NCBI GenBank assembly: GCA_963591145.1
Contig: CAVARE010000042.1
Coordinates: 9,732 to 73,731 of the forward strand
Direction: 5' to 3'
DNA length: 64,000 nt
Source of the DNA: RGIG5612 sp963591145
GTDB lineage: Bacteria; Bacillota; Clostridia; Lachnospirales; Lachnospiraceae
The position numbers were made by a program, and so were the translations under genes. How positions within the stretch are numbered: the stretch's first letter is position 1; the number at the start of each line of letters is the position of its first letter. The notes beneath the pieces were generated by a model. That model had not been told where the DNA came from, did no database searches, and worked only from the letters and a program-made list of their open reading frames with translations. This document shows positions 16,401 through 24,305 of this stretch, piece after piece.

Positions 16401-18167
16401 GCATCAGCAGCTGAGGAAACTGTTGAGGCTGAGACAGTGCCAGCGGCAGAAGCTGCATTGAAGAAGGCTGTTGAGGAGATTAAGGCTGAGCCGGCAGAGA
16501 GAATAGCAGAAGCTAAGGTAACTCCGGCAGCACAGAAAATTGCAGAGGTAGAGGCTGCAGAAACTAAAGCAGAACCAGAGATACAGTCATCAGCGGATGA
16601 ATTTAACCTGGACGAGTTTATAAAGGATGAGATTGGAAGTGAGCCGGCACAGTCAGTTAAGTCAAAGGCTGCTGCAGCGCCACAGAAAGAGGCCACAGCT
16701 AAGGCCGATGAATCAGCGAACCTTGCGGCTTCTATAGAAGAGATTGTAGCTAAGTCTGCGAAATCACTTTCAAGAGAACAGAAGCATACAGCTAAGCCGA
16801 TAGCGAAGTCATTACGTGCGAATGTTGGATTCTCGTCAGCTGTGGTTACACCTGCACAGGGAGTTGCAAGAAATGCAGCAACAGTTGCAGCAGCACAGAA
16901 TATGGCAAATCCTGCGGCAGCAAGATTATTTGCGGAAAATCCTGAACCTGAAGTACCTTCAAAGGATACAGCATCTAAGCTTCCTAAGCTGGTTATACCT
17001 GCATTTATTAAGAACAGATCAAGTCAGAAGCAGTCAGCAAGTCTGGATTCTAAGAGCCTGGATGAGATACTTAACAGTACGATAAAGGACAATGACAAGA
17101 AGGAAGAAGGCTTTACGGTAAATGTAGACGAGCTGCTTGATGAGACTATTAAGGCAGATGAATGCAAGAAGAGTCAGATGTCAGAGGATTTGGATGGATT
17201 CAACCTGGACGATTTCATTAATCCTGATGGCGGAGAGGTTCAGAAGAATGCAGCTAAAAAGCAGGCTGTATTTGATGAAATATTTGGAAACATAGAGAAG
17301 GATCTTAAGGTTAAGGACGAAGAAAGCAAACCTAAGAAGGCGACTGCAGCTGCAACGCAGCCTCTGCCTAAGATTCAGATTCAGAGCCCGGCCAGAAAGT
17401 TTGGAACAGGCGAATATAAGCTCAGCCGTGAGCAGAAGAAGGAATTAGCAGAATTCCTGCTCATTGACGGAATGGAAGAGGAAATCTGCTCAACAATCGC
17501 TAAGCTCGTTACGAAGAAAAAATCAGGAGATGAAACCGGTGGACATCTGATTGTTACAGGTGATGCTAAGACAGGCAAGACATTCCTGACAGTAGAAATC
17601 CTTAAGGCAGTTAACCAGGAAGTAGGACGTGGCAATTCACGAGTTGCGAAGGTACAGGCTCAGGCAATAAATGGCAAGAATATCATGGACATTTTGTCTA
17701 AGGTGAAGGATTCGGATCTTATCATTGAGAATATTGGAAGACTCGAGGATGATACGGTAATCGAACTCATTCAGGCAGTAAGGGCAAGCAATGCTCCGAC
17801 AATGATCATTCTGGAGGGAAATGAACTGGCAGCAGATACGATGATCCAGAACTTCCCGGATATCGGTAAGATATTTAAGACTAGAATAAACATTGGTGAG
17901 CTGACACTCACCCAGTGGGCAGATCTGGCACAGAAATATGCAGCCAGCCAGGGATATTCTATAGACGGTATGGCTCAGCTGGCACTTCATGCTAAGATAG
18001 ACCAGATCAACACACCAGATATGAGGCTCGGATTCAAGCAGGTGCGTCAGATAATTGATGATGCTATAGACAAGGCCGAGAAGAGAAGCTCAGCGAAGCT
18101 GTTCTCAGCCTTTGGCAAGAAAAACGACGACGAGCTGACCCCCTTGATGGAAGACAACTTCATGTGA
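13446..18167 (+). CDS. Large acidic TPR-like/P-loop protein of unknown function
   Basis: A 1573-residue protein I cannot name. Residues 1-210 are helical and TPR-like (AKSYEALGRCDLAREALLIA). About 440-775 is extremely Asp/Glu-rich. About 785-830 is Lys-rich with an AAATAEQAAAGIGAAFGSLF segment. About 879-940 is a charged Ala/Lys/Glu coiled coil. The C-terminus (about 1335-1573) looks like an AAA-type ATPase: Walker A GDAKTGKT (1372-1379), then DLIIENIG as a Walker B candidate. Short motifs (NLDEFI, SLDEIL, NVDELL, NLDDFI) recur between about 1050 and 1260. No signal peptide or membrane segment is visible. GGAG precedes the ATG; it lies 31 bases after recR. Confidence 0.8.
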   Translation: MDKIEYRELIKSIKNRYLKKDYEGVIDLSDQLELERIREVSILEIVAKSYEALGRCDLAREALLIAYKRMPSGKRIAYNLAMLCIKLDDLDSAVMFYEDFCKIAPRDNQRLILKYEIGKAGGVPIKDLVRVLEVYNSREMDDKWEYELARLYHEMGDGEKCAATCDQVILWYANGEYEKKALQLKNMHKALTPEQQTRYEEIMAGILNDGATIVPIASKEEKAEAVEEMPAAESEADAAEAFASEQNAAEEGSNTAETEVPEAIETDVHENNKAEANVPTLEVPSEENWNKKRESAAEPAAQNPADQEIEYDTRHLGSEGEISVDNDNENIEGQMSVLSMIEAYKQKTVEDVDNKVGRDRAAQIMAEVASTHDSSALEEFEGDEAEFMQEGQVEVIEPEVPLFNREDVIEPADDGGEDLGERKAEFEFEKKSKTKQPVIEDEEVVDDEDEDSEYDDYDDEDDDYEEDIEDEEEDINDSAEDEPDEDEIDEDDYDDSDDEYEDDYDDEDDESEYDEEEYEEEEYRPVKTRSSRRKEKRRSMADDILADMVVDGGFTIEEEVEDDYDEEEDSEEELDEYDDDEAEGSENEHDDIETEDSEDDYDEDIEETEAECNDEIEDSEESAAEEETTEDYDETDIEEVEDEEPEAECNETDVEVEEADESEAAHDEAEIEEAEAETDDECEEVAALAEAAAEADVENDDIVIEDIKVEVECEEAEVEEPAAELEDADDECEDECGEADAEEFIDEYDEADAEDLEDEYPESEEDEDIADQVAAAFEAFDEGKTPKKNHKKVNPEKVIAGAAATAEQAAAGIGAAFGSLFKKNKKVQSEPERCEEDFIEEIDTPEGVFEVEREPEEVVVPRRGNKSQAKGKFAPEAPVSKEQVKAEKARIKAEKEKAKAEKAREKAEKIRKKAERLLAEKAKKEELAAARAAQEALEKEVAEQEVQPEEKKPKAKKAASSGELFQTVEPKKSTSVAKKATRAEAASAAEETVEAETVPAAEAALKKAVEEIKAEPAERIAEAKVTPAAQKIAEVEAAETKAEPEIQSSADEFNLDEFIKDEIGSEPAQSVKSKAAAAPQKEATAKADESANLAASIEEIVAKSAKSLSREQKHTAKPIAKSLRANVGFSSAVVTPAQGVARNAATVAAAQNMANPAAARLFAENPEPEVPSKDTASKLPKLVIPAFIKNRSSQKQSASLDSKSLDEILNSTIKDNDKKEEGFTVNVDELLDETIKADECKKSQMSEDLDGFNLDDFINPDGGEVQKNAAKKQAVFDEIFGNIEKDLKVKDEESKPKKATAAATQPLPKIQIQSPARKFGTGEYKLSREQKKELAEFLLIDGMEEEICSTIAKLVTKKKSGDETGGHLIVTGDAKTGKTFLTVEILKAVNQEVGRGNSRVAKVQAQAINGKNIMDILSKVKDSDLIIENIGRLEDDTVIELIQAVRASNAPTMIILEGNELAADTMIQNFPDIGKIFKTRINIGELTLTQWADLAQKYAASQGYSIDGMAQLALHAKIDQINTPDMRLGFKQVRQIIDDAIDKAEKRSSAKLFSAFGKKNDDELTPLMEDNFM

Positions 18168-18183
18168 AAAAAGTCCCGGACAG

Positions 18184-18224
18184 TAGATGAGAATTAGCTG
18201 TGCTTGCACAAGCTGATTCTCATC
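18184..18224. terminator. Strong hairpin after the large acidic protein gene
   Basis: TAGATGAGAATTAGCT...GTGC and GCAC...AGCTGATTCTCATCTA form a nearly perfect 20-pair stem with a very small loop, 17 bases after the stop codon. No T-run follows, so it may be a 3'-end-protecting or processed hairpin. Confidence 0.6.
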
Positions 18225-18248
18225 TATTGGACGGGCTAAACGACATGA

Positions 18249-18449
18249 GCATGTAGAGCGATAGCTCGGAATGCGAATGTCGTTGGATTGCGGGAGCACG
18301 AAGTGCGCAGCAATCCACTTTTTTCACAAACCAGAATGAAGAAGAGACGACAAGAGGTAAGCATGTAGAGCGATAGCTCGGAATGCGAATGTCGTTGGAT
18401 TGCGGGAGCACGAAGTGCGCAGCAATCCACTTTTTTCACAAACCAGAAT
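18249..18449. repeat. Tandem 89-base direct repeat with hairpins
   Basis: Two identical 89-base copies (18249-18337 and 18361-18449; period 112), then a fragment TTCACAAACCAGA at about 18450-18462. Each copy holds a small palindrome GAGCGATAGCTC and a larger hairpin TGGATTGC...GCAATCCA with inner GCAC/GTGC, followed by CTTTTTTC. The hairpins resemble rho-independent terminators, giving two in series between the large acidic protein gene and transketolase. Spacer sequence between copies is 23 bases. Confidence 0.9.
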
Positions 18450-18595
18450 TTTCACAAACCAGATTTTTATGTCATTTCTGACAAAAAAAATGAGACATGC
18501 AGTGGACTGCGCCGTCCTAGCACAACTAGAAATTCTGAATCGGAACGGCAGATATTAATATGAAAGAATATAAACAATCATATATAGGAGAAAAA

Positions 18596-19414
18596 ATGGA
18601 TACTAAAAAACTGGAAGTAGTAGCAAATGAGATCCGAAAAGGAATAGTAACATCTATTCATGCCGCTAAGGCAGGACATCCGGGCGGATCTCTTTCAGCA
18701 GCAGATATCATGACATATCTGTATTTTGTTGAAATGAAGAACATTGATCCTAAGAACCCGAAGAATCCTGACAGAGACAGATTTGTTCTGTCTAAGGGAC
18801 ATGCGGCTCCTGTGCTGTATGCAACCCTGGCTCAGAAGGGATTCTTCCCTGTAGAAGATCTTGTTACATTAAGAAAGATCGATTCATATCTTCAGGGCCA
18901 TCCTGATATGAACAAGGTGCCTGGAGTCGATATGTCAACAGGATCACTCGGCCAGGGATTTTCTACAGCAGTAGGTATGGCATTGGCTGGCAAGATGGAT
19001 AACAAGAACTATAGAGTTTATTCGCTCCTGGGAGATGGTGAGATTCAGGAGGGTCAGATCTGGGAAGCTTGCATGTTCGCAGGTGCCAGAAAGCTGGATA
19101 ATCTCGTAGCGATCGTAGATAATAATGGACTTCAGATTGATGGAAATATCGCTGATGTATGCAGTCCATATCCTATTGATAAGAAGTTGGAAGCATTTAA
19201 TTTCCATGTAGTTCATGCTGATGCTCATGATTTTGAATCCCTTAAGAAGGCATTTGACGAGGCTGCAGCAACCAAGGGTATGCCGACGGCAATTATTGCC
19301 AAGAGCATCAAGGGCAAAGGCGTATCATTTATGGAAAATGAAGCCGGATGGCATGGCAAGGCACCAAATGATGAGCAGTATCAGCAGGCAATGGCTGAGT
19401 TAGAGAATAGATAA
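18596..19414 (+). CDS. transketolase, N-terminal subunit
   Basis: This 272-residue protein is the thiamine-pyrophosphate half of a two-gene transketolase, which moves two-carbon units in the pentose phosphate pathway. It shows AAKAGHPGGSLSAADIM near the start, LSKGHAAPVLYATLA, and the TPP motif GDGEIQEGQ...NN in the middle (about residues 145-180). The start at 18596 has AGGAG upstream; an in-frame ATG at 18560 lacks one. The C-terminal subunit follows after 15 bases. Confidence 0.95.
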   Translation: MDTKKLEVVANEIRKGIVTSIHAAKAGHPGGSLSAADIMTYLYFVEMKNIDPKNPKNPDRDRFVLSKGHAAPVLYATLAQKGFFPVEDLVTLRKIDSYLQGHPDMNKVPGVDMSTGSLGQGFSTAVGMALAGKMDNKNYRVYSLLGDGEIQEGQIWEACMFAGARKLDNLVAIVDNNGLQIDGNIADVCSPYPIDKKLEAFNFHVVHADAHDFESLKKAFDEAAATKGMPTAIIAKSIKGKGVSFMENEAGWHGKAPNDEQYQQAMAELENR

Positions 19415-19429
19415 AGGAGAGCCAGAAAT

Positions 19430-20380
19430 ATGAAAATCGATTTATCTGGAAATACAAAGGTAGCTACCAGAGACAGCTATGGAAATGCGTTAGTTGAAAT
19501 CGGAAGAGAGCATCCGGAGCTTGTGGTACTCGATGCAGACCTTGCAGGAGCAACTAAGACCGGAACATTTAAGAAGGCTTTCCCTGACAGGCATATAGAT
19601 TGCGGTATTGCAGAAGCAAATATGATGGGAATTGCAGCAGGCCTTGCTACCTGCGGTAAGGTACCATTTGCATCATCATTTGCAATGTTTGCAGCAGGAA
19701 GAGCATTTGAGCAGGTGAGAAATTCAATCGCTCATGCGGGACTTAACGTTAAGGTGGCAGCAACACATGCAGGTGTGTCAGTCGGCGAAGACGGCGCTAC
19801 ACATCAATGCGTTGAGGATATCTCATTGATGAGAACCATCCCTGGAATGACTGTTATAAATCCTGCAGATGATGTTGAAGCCAGGGCTGCAGTATGGGCA
19901 GCATTTAATTACAACGGTCCTGTATATATCAGATTGGGACGACTGGCAGTTCCTGTCATCTACGATGAAACAGAATACAAGTTCGAGATGGGCAAGGGAG
20001 TAGTAGTAAGAGAAGGCACGGATCTTACAATATTTGCAACCGGACTGGAAGTATACGAAAGCCTTAAGGCAGCAGAAAAGCTGGCAGAGGAAGGCATTAA
20101 TGCGGAAGTAATTGATATACATACAATTAAACCAATTGATGCAGAACTTATTGTTAAGAGCGTATCTAAGACTAAGAGAGCCGTGACAGTTGAAGAACAT
20201 TCACTGATCGGCGGCCTTTATAGCGCAGTATGTGAAGTCCTGGCTGCAAATGCACCGGCTCAGGTATTAGGAATCGGCGTGCATGACTGCTATGGCCACT
20301 CAGGTGAGGCTAAAGCACTGCTGCATGAATTTAAGCTTGATGCAGAGGGCATTTACGAGCAGATCAAAGCGGCGCTGTAA
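19430..20380 (+). CDS. transketolase, C-terminal subunit
   Basis: A 316-residue protein that completes the split transketolase. It has the pyrimidine-binding domain (LVVLDADLAGATKTGTF, GIAEANMMGIAAGLA, ASSFAMFAAGRAFEQVRN) and the C-terminal transketolase domain (TIFATGLEVYESLKAA, TVEEHSLIGGLYSAVCE, GIGVHDCYGHSGEAKAL). It pairs with the preceding N-terminal subunit. AAGGAGAG precedes the ATG. A strong hairpin follows at 20410. Confidence 0.95.
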   Translation: MKIDLSGNTKVATRDSYGNALVEIGREHPELVVLDADLAGATKTGTFKKAFPDRHIDCGIAEANMMGIAAGLATCGKVPFASSFAMFAAGRAFEQVRNSIAHAGLNVKVAATHAGVSVGEDGATHQCVEDISLMRTIPGMTVINPADDVEARAAVWAAFNYNGPVYIRLGRLAVPVIYDETEYKFEMGKGVVVREGTDLTIFATGLEVYESLKAAEKLAEEGINAEVIDIHTIKPIDAELIVKSVSKTKRAVTVEEHSLIGGLYSAVCEVLAANAPAQVLGIGVHDCYGHSGEAKALLHEFKLDAEGIYEQIKAAL

Positions 20381-20409
20381 AGCGATCTGATTTCATAGTA
20401 ATTCAATCA

Positions 20410-20480
20410 ATACGACTGCCAGCTAGCAGTACTCGTACTCAAATGATATTCGTACTCGTACTACTGCTGGCGGTCGTATT
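20410..20480 (+). terminator. Terminator after transketolase genes
   Basis: ATACGACTGCCAGC pairs with GCTGGCGGTCGTAT, followed by TTTGTT. Inside the stem, GTACTCGTACTC-type repeats form a longer loop. It lies about 30 bases after the stop. Confidence 0.8.
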
Positions 20481-20554
20481 TTGTTAAAAATTCTGAATAG
20501 TTTACAAGAATTTAAGAGACTATTACTCGAAATAAGTGTTGAATGAAAGTAAAT

Positions 20555-20598
20555 GTTCATGCGCTGGGACGGCATGCCGAGGTTCACAGCACATGAAC
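20555..20598. repeat. Short palindromic element related to the dispersed repeat
   Basis: GTTCATGCGCTG and CAGCACATGAAC form a hairpin around GGACGGCATGCCGAGGTTCA. The segment GGCATGCCGAGGTTCA matches one arm of the dispersed repeat. It lies between the convergent transketolase and phosphatidyltransferase genes. Confidence 0.65.
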
Positions 20599-20621
20599 TG
20601 TATTTATGTGAAGTGATGAAT

Positions 20622-21338
20622 CTATTTTGCCTTGCTGGACTTATACTGCTTGATGGAATCCTTGACATTATCATATGTTATTGGATTTTCCCTGGAGTCG
20701 TCACCAGACACCTTATCAAGGGGATAGATGTCTGTGGACAGCGGTTTTTTCTGCTCATTCAGGTATTCTAACCATAATACGAAATACTCTCTCATGTATA
20801 CGCAGAACGACAGAAGCATGAATGCGGCTGCGAATCCTATCATGATTGTGACCAATGAATTAGGCACATGTGGGAGAGCTACGCAGACAAGCATGACTAT
20901 GAATAATACTACGGTGCAGATCTTGCCGCACCACATGGCACCCTGGATATGCTTGCCGCGGGTGAATAAATATGCACTGACGATCAAGGACAGGATCTCT
21001 TTGATGCCATATATAACTATAAGGAAGATGAACCATTTATAGCGCATGCATACGCATATCATCATGGAGAACTGCATGGCCTTGTCTGCCAGGGGATCGA
21101 TGATCTTACCCAGGTCGGATATCATGTTCCAATGGCGCGCAATAAAGCCATCAGCGACATCGGTAATGCCGGAGATGACAATAATACCTGCCGCCACTAT
21201 GTGATCCTCTGGAGTTGCTGCATTAGAATATACAACAATAAAGATTGGAACCAGCAACAGTCTTATATAAGTAAGAATGTTGGGCAGCAATAAAAAGTCT
21301 TCTTTTCGAATTTTCATGTCAGATTTCTTGAAAAACAT
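20622..21338 (-). CDS. CDP-alcohol phosphatidyltransferase (PgsA-like)
   Basis: A 238-residue integral membrane enzyme with the family signature DGFIARHWNMISDLGKIIDPLADK, i.e. DGxxAR(x8)GxxxDxxxD. About five to six hydrophobic segments follow. The closest fit is phosphatidylglycerophosphate synthase, but the substrate alcohol cannot be read from sequence. A 40-residue charged tail (KKPLSTDIYPLDKVSGDD and onward) extends past the membrane core. The start is uncertain (ATG at 21338 or 21317; neither has a strong ribosome site). Confidence 0.8.
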   Translation of the reverse strand: MFFKKSDMKIRKEDFLLLPNILTYIRLLLVPIFIVVYSNAATPEDHIVAAGIIVISGITDVADGFIARHWNMISDLGKIIDPLADKAMQFSMMICVCMRYKWFIFLIVIYGIKEILSLIVSAYLFTRGKHIQGAMWCGKICTVVLFIVMLVCVALPHVPNSLVTIMIGFAAAFMLLSFCVYMREYFVLWLEYLNEQKKPLSTDIYPLDKVSGDDSRENPITYDNVKDSIKQYKSSKAK

Positions 21339-21418
21339 ATGATAAAGTATATTTTAATAAAATGAAATTGTCAATGACTCAGAATGCGCAAAAAAGCCTT
21401 TAAATCAAGGGAATTTCG

Positions 21419-21446
21419 TTGACAAACAAATCTATTTCAGTATAAT
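21419..21446 (+). promoter_or_regulatory. Promoter of the HU gene
   Basis: -35 TTGACA (21419-21424), 16-base spacer, -10 TATAAT (21441-21446). Both hexamers match the consensus, fitting a highly expressed gene. The leader is about 55 bases. Confidence 0.88.
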
Positions 21447-21508
21447 AATACCCGTCGAGAATTCATAGAAAAGAATGTTAAGAAGATAAACATTTTAGGA
21501 GGAAAGAA

Positions 21509-21781
21509 ATGAATAAAGTTGAATTAGTAGAAGCTATGGCTGAGAAGACTGGTATGAGCAAGAAGGATGCAGAAGCAGCATTAAAGGCTTTCACTGGTAT
21601 TATTCAGAACGAATTAAAGAAGGGCGAGAAGGTTTCACTCGTTGGCTTTGGTACATTCGAAGTAGCTAAGAGAGCAGCACGCAAGGGCCGCAATCCACAG
21701 ACTGGCGAAGAAATGAAGATCAGCGCATCTAAGTCTCCAAAATTCAAGGCAGGTAAGGCATTCAAGGATGCTCTTAACTAA
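21509..21781 (+). CDS. HU family DNA-binding protein
   Basis: A 90-residue HU protein, the major histone-like DNA-bending protein of the nucleoid. It starts MNKVELVEAMAEKTGMSKKD and has the family signature GFGTFEVAKRAARKGRNPQTGE with the beta-arm Arg/Pro residues. AGGAGG precedes the ATG. A strong promoter and terminator frame it as a single-gene unit. In Firmicutes this gene commonly precedes rqcP and divIC, as here. Confidence 0.97.
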   Translation: MNKVELVEAMAEKTGMSKKDAEAALKAFTGIIQNELKKGEKVSLVGFGTFEVAKRAARKGRNPQTGEEMKISASKSPKFKAGKAFKDALN

Positions 21782-21827
21782 TCAAGTCCCCTGGTTGAGG
21801 TTAGATTTGCTACAAATGAATAAAGAG

Positions 21828-21877
21828 GGGCTACCGCATATTAACAGAACAGTAATTCTGATGCGGTAGCCCTTTTA
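21828..21877 (+). terminator. Terminator after the HU gene
   Basis: GGGCTACCGCAT pairs with ATGCGGTAGCCC around a 20-base loop, followed by TTTTAGTTT. The remaining bases to 22118 hold no gene; a possible -10 TACAAT occurs near 21979. Confidence 0.88.
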
Positions 21878-22118
21878 GTTTGCCTGAGTTTTATCGGCGC
21901 GAGGATAATTATCTGAATTTTCTGTGAATTGGCTTATGTGAATTTAATATAATGTTTTTATTTGCATTGAAATAGGGTACAATAAAATGTGACTTTGGGC
22001 AGGTGAACTGGGCAGATTTGCAGCGAATTGTAAGTCATGGTGATGAGAATATGTCGTTTATTGCAGATTTATCCGGGGAAATGTCCGCATGATCAGAGGG
22101 GAAGCGTGAATTCAGAAT

Positions 22119-22358
22119 ATGAGAATAGATAAATATCTGAAAGTATCAAGACTGATAAAACGGCGCACCGTAGCCAATGATGCATGTGATGCAGGACGTA
22201 TCAGCGTCAACGGCAAGCCGGTTAAGGCATCTTATGACGTTAAGGTGGGCGACATAATAGAGATCGGGTTCGGAACTAAGAATGTTAGGGCTGAGGTGAC
22301 GAGCCTGCAGGAAAGCATTCGCAAGGAGGATGCTTCGGAAATGTTCAAGTTGTTATGA
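22119..22358 (+). CDS. rqcP: RNA-binding S4 domain protein RqcP
   Basis: A 79-residue S4-domain protein of the Hsp15/YabO group, known as RqcP, which cooperates with RqcH in adding alanine tails during ribosome rescue. The whole protein is the S4 fold: MRIDKYLKVSRLIKRRTVAN, then GRISVNGKPVKASYDVKVGD and the basic strand. It overlaps divIC by four bases. In Bacillus, yabP and yabQ follow; here they are absent. Confidence 0.9.
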   Translation: MRIDKYLKVSRLIKRRTVANDACDAGRISVNGKPVKASYDVKVGDIIEIGFGTKNVRAEVTSLQESIRKEDASEMFKLL

Positions 22359-22654
22359 AAAACGGCATAAAGGCAAGGATTAAAAAAAATAGAATAATTG
22401 CTGTATGCATAGCCATTGTGGCAATAGGATTTTGTATTTTGATGTTGGCACAGATTCTTAATTTGCGAAAAAAAAGTGCCGACCTGGAGGAACGAAATGC
22501 CCGTTTGGAAGAACAACTGAATGAACAGAAGAAAAGACAGGAAGAATTAGACGGCGAAGAGGATTATATAAATACGCAGGATTATATAGAAGAAAAGGCG
22601 AAATCCTACGGGTATGTATACCCTGATGAGATAATATTTAAAAGGGAAGACTGA
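22355..22654 (+). CDS. DivIC/FtsB-like septum formation initiator
   Basis: A 99-residue bitopic membrane protein of the division machinery. A basic cytoplasmic tail is followed by one membrane helix (about residues 14-35: IIAVCIAIVAIGFCILMLA), then a coiled coil rich in Glu, Arg and Lys (about 38-68), and a C-terminal YGYVYPDEIIF segment typical of the family. It is placed between rqcP and tilS, as divIC often is. Confidence 0.85.
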   Translation: MKNGIKARIKKNRIIAVCIAIVAIGFCILMLAQILNLRKKSADLEERNARLEEQLNEQKKRQEELDGEEDYINTQDYIEEKAKSYGYVYPDEIIFKRED

Positions 22655-22656
22655 AA

Positions 22657-24195
22657 ATGGCCGACATTTATACAACTTTTTATAATTACGTAAGGGACAA
22701 TGAGATAATCAGGGAAAATGATCAGATAATAATTGGATTATCAGGAGGCGCAGATTCAATGTGCCTTCTTGTTTTGCTTGACAGACTCTCGTCAGAGATG
22801 CATCTGAACCTGACAGCAGTTCATGTCAATCATCAGCTGAGGGGCAAGGAAGCTGATGAAGATGAGAAATATGTTAAGGAATTTTGTGAAAAGAAAAACA
22901 TCATGTGCATAGGTGTACATGCAAATGTAAGACAATATGCCATTGAAAATGGGCTGAGCCTGGAAGAGGCCGGACGCGTTGCCAGATACCAGACCTTCTA
23001 TCAGGTTGCCAGAAAATTAGCTAAGAATGATATTATACCTGATAACATAAAGGCGGCGGTAGCTCACCATCGGGATGATAATGCGGAAACTATCCTTATG
23101 AACCTGATCAGGGGAACGGGACTCAAGGGTCTCAGAGGAATGCAGCCTGTGGCCAGAAGATTTGACATGACTGTTATACGTCCTCTGTTATGCTTAGGCC
23201 GCAGTGAGATAGAGGAATTCCTGAAATCAGAAAATATCAAATACTGCACGGATTCAACTAATCTTAAGGATGAGTATGCGAGAAATAAAGTCAGACTGAA
23301 CATAATACCGCTGCTGAATACCATAAATAAGCAGGCGGCGGCACATATAAATGAAGCTGCCAGAGATATAGTTCAGGCTCAGGAATATATAGAGGATGAG
23401 GCCAGACGTCATGGCTCATTGGTAATCGACAGGCGTGATGACAGTATATATGTAGATCTCAGCAGATTCAGTACGCTTAATAAAGCAGTTAAGAGTCAGA
23501 TCGTCAGAAATATAATAGAAGAAATGGCTGGAAGACTTAAGGATGTAAGCCGCGTTCATATAGACAGTGTCCTTGCGCTTGAGGAGAAGCAGACTGGAAG
23601 AAAAGTGGAACTTCCTTATGGCATAATGGTAGTCAGAAGCTACAGCAATCTGATATTTAAAATGGCAACAGACGAGGACAGGCATGCACATGACATGACA
23701 AGATATGCAAGGAGCAGGCATGGCATGCAGGCTACAGAGGATCCGTCCGATGAAACGGAAAATTTGCCGGAGGATGTACAGCAGCCTGAAGAATTGGTCA
23801 TAGATCCTACAGTTCTTACTACGGATCCGGTCAGATATCAGCTGTGGAACGGGCTTGAAATAGAATTGAATTTGGTACATGTCAATCCGGTTACACGGCA
23901 ATATCTGATTGCTAAAAATGACTATACGAAAGCATTTGACTGTGCTAAAATCAAAGGCAATTTAGTCTTTAGAAAACCTGAATCGCAGGATGTAATACAT
24001 TTTTTTGGCGGCAGCAAATCCGTCAAAAAATTCTTTGTTGATGAGAAGATTCCACAGGAAGAAAGACAAAATGCTCTGGTAATGACAGACAAGGATCAGG
24101 TAATGTGGATCCTGGGCTACCGGATGAGCGAGAATTTTAAGTTATCTGAAATGACAAATATGGCATTGCAGGTAACTATATGTATGGAAAATTGA
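22657..24195 (+). CDS. tilS: tRNA(Ile)-lysidine synthetase
   Basis: TilS attaches lysine to C34 of the CAU-anticodon tRNA-Ile so that it reads AUA. The 512-residue product has the PP-loop ATP motif GLSGGADS near residues 28-35, AVHVNHQLRG and AHHRDDNAETILMNLIRGTGLKGLRGM, then two C-terminal domains. An insert of about 40 acidic residues near 360-395 (EDPSDETENLPEDVQQPEE) makes it slightly longer than usual. It follows divIC with two bases between. Confidence 0.95.
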   Translation: MADIYTTFYNYVRDNEIIRENDQIIIGLSGGADSMCLLVLLDRLSSEMHLNLTAVHVNHQLRGKEADEDEKYVKEFCEKKNIMCIGVHANVRQYAIENGLSLEEAGRVARYQTFYQVARKLAKNDIIPDNIKAAVAHHRDDNAETILMNLIRGTGLKGLRGMQPVARRFDMTVIRPLLCLGRSEIEEFLKSENIKYCTDSTNLKDEYARNKVRLNIIPLLNTINKQAAAHINEAARDIVQAQEYIEDEARRHGSLVIDRRDDSIYVDLSRFSTLNKAVKSQIVRNIIEEMAGRLKDVSRVHIDSVLALEEKQTGRKVELPYGIMVVRSYSNLIFKMATDEDRHAHDMTRYARSRHGMQATEDPSDETENLPEDVQQPEELVIDPTVLTTDPVRYQLWNGLEIELNLVHVNPVTRQYLIAKNDYTKAFDCAKIKGNLVFRKPESQDVIHFFGGSKSVKKFFVDEKIPQEERQNALVMTDKDQVMWILGYRMSENFKLSEMTNMALQVTICMEN

Positions 24196-24305
24196 TGTAT
24201 AAACGACCTGACTTGTTTAGGCGGGCGCGAGCTGCTCTGAGCCGACCTGGCACAGAGACGGATGAAGCGATACTTTCAAAGCAATGGAGAGGGCAGGAGG
24301 TATAA

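Noticed and set aside
15109..16700. Open frames opposite the large acidic protein
   Set aside because: They mirror the repetitive GAN/GCN codons of the coding strand and lack ribosome sites.
18249..18470. Possible small CRISPR array from repeated units
   Set aside because: Only two 89-base copies with a 23-base gap, far longer than CRISPR repeats, with terminator-like hairpins and no cas genes.
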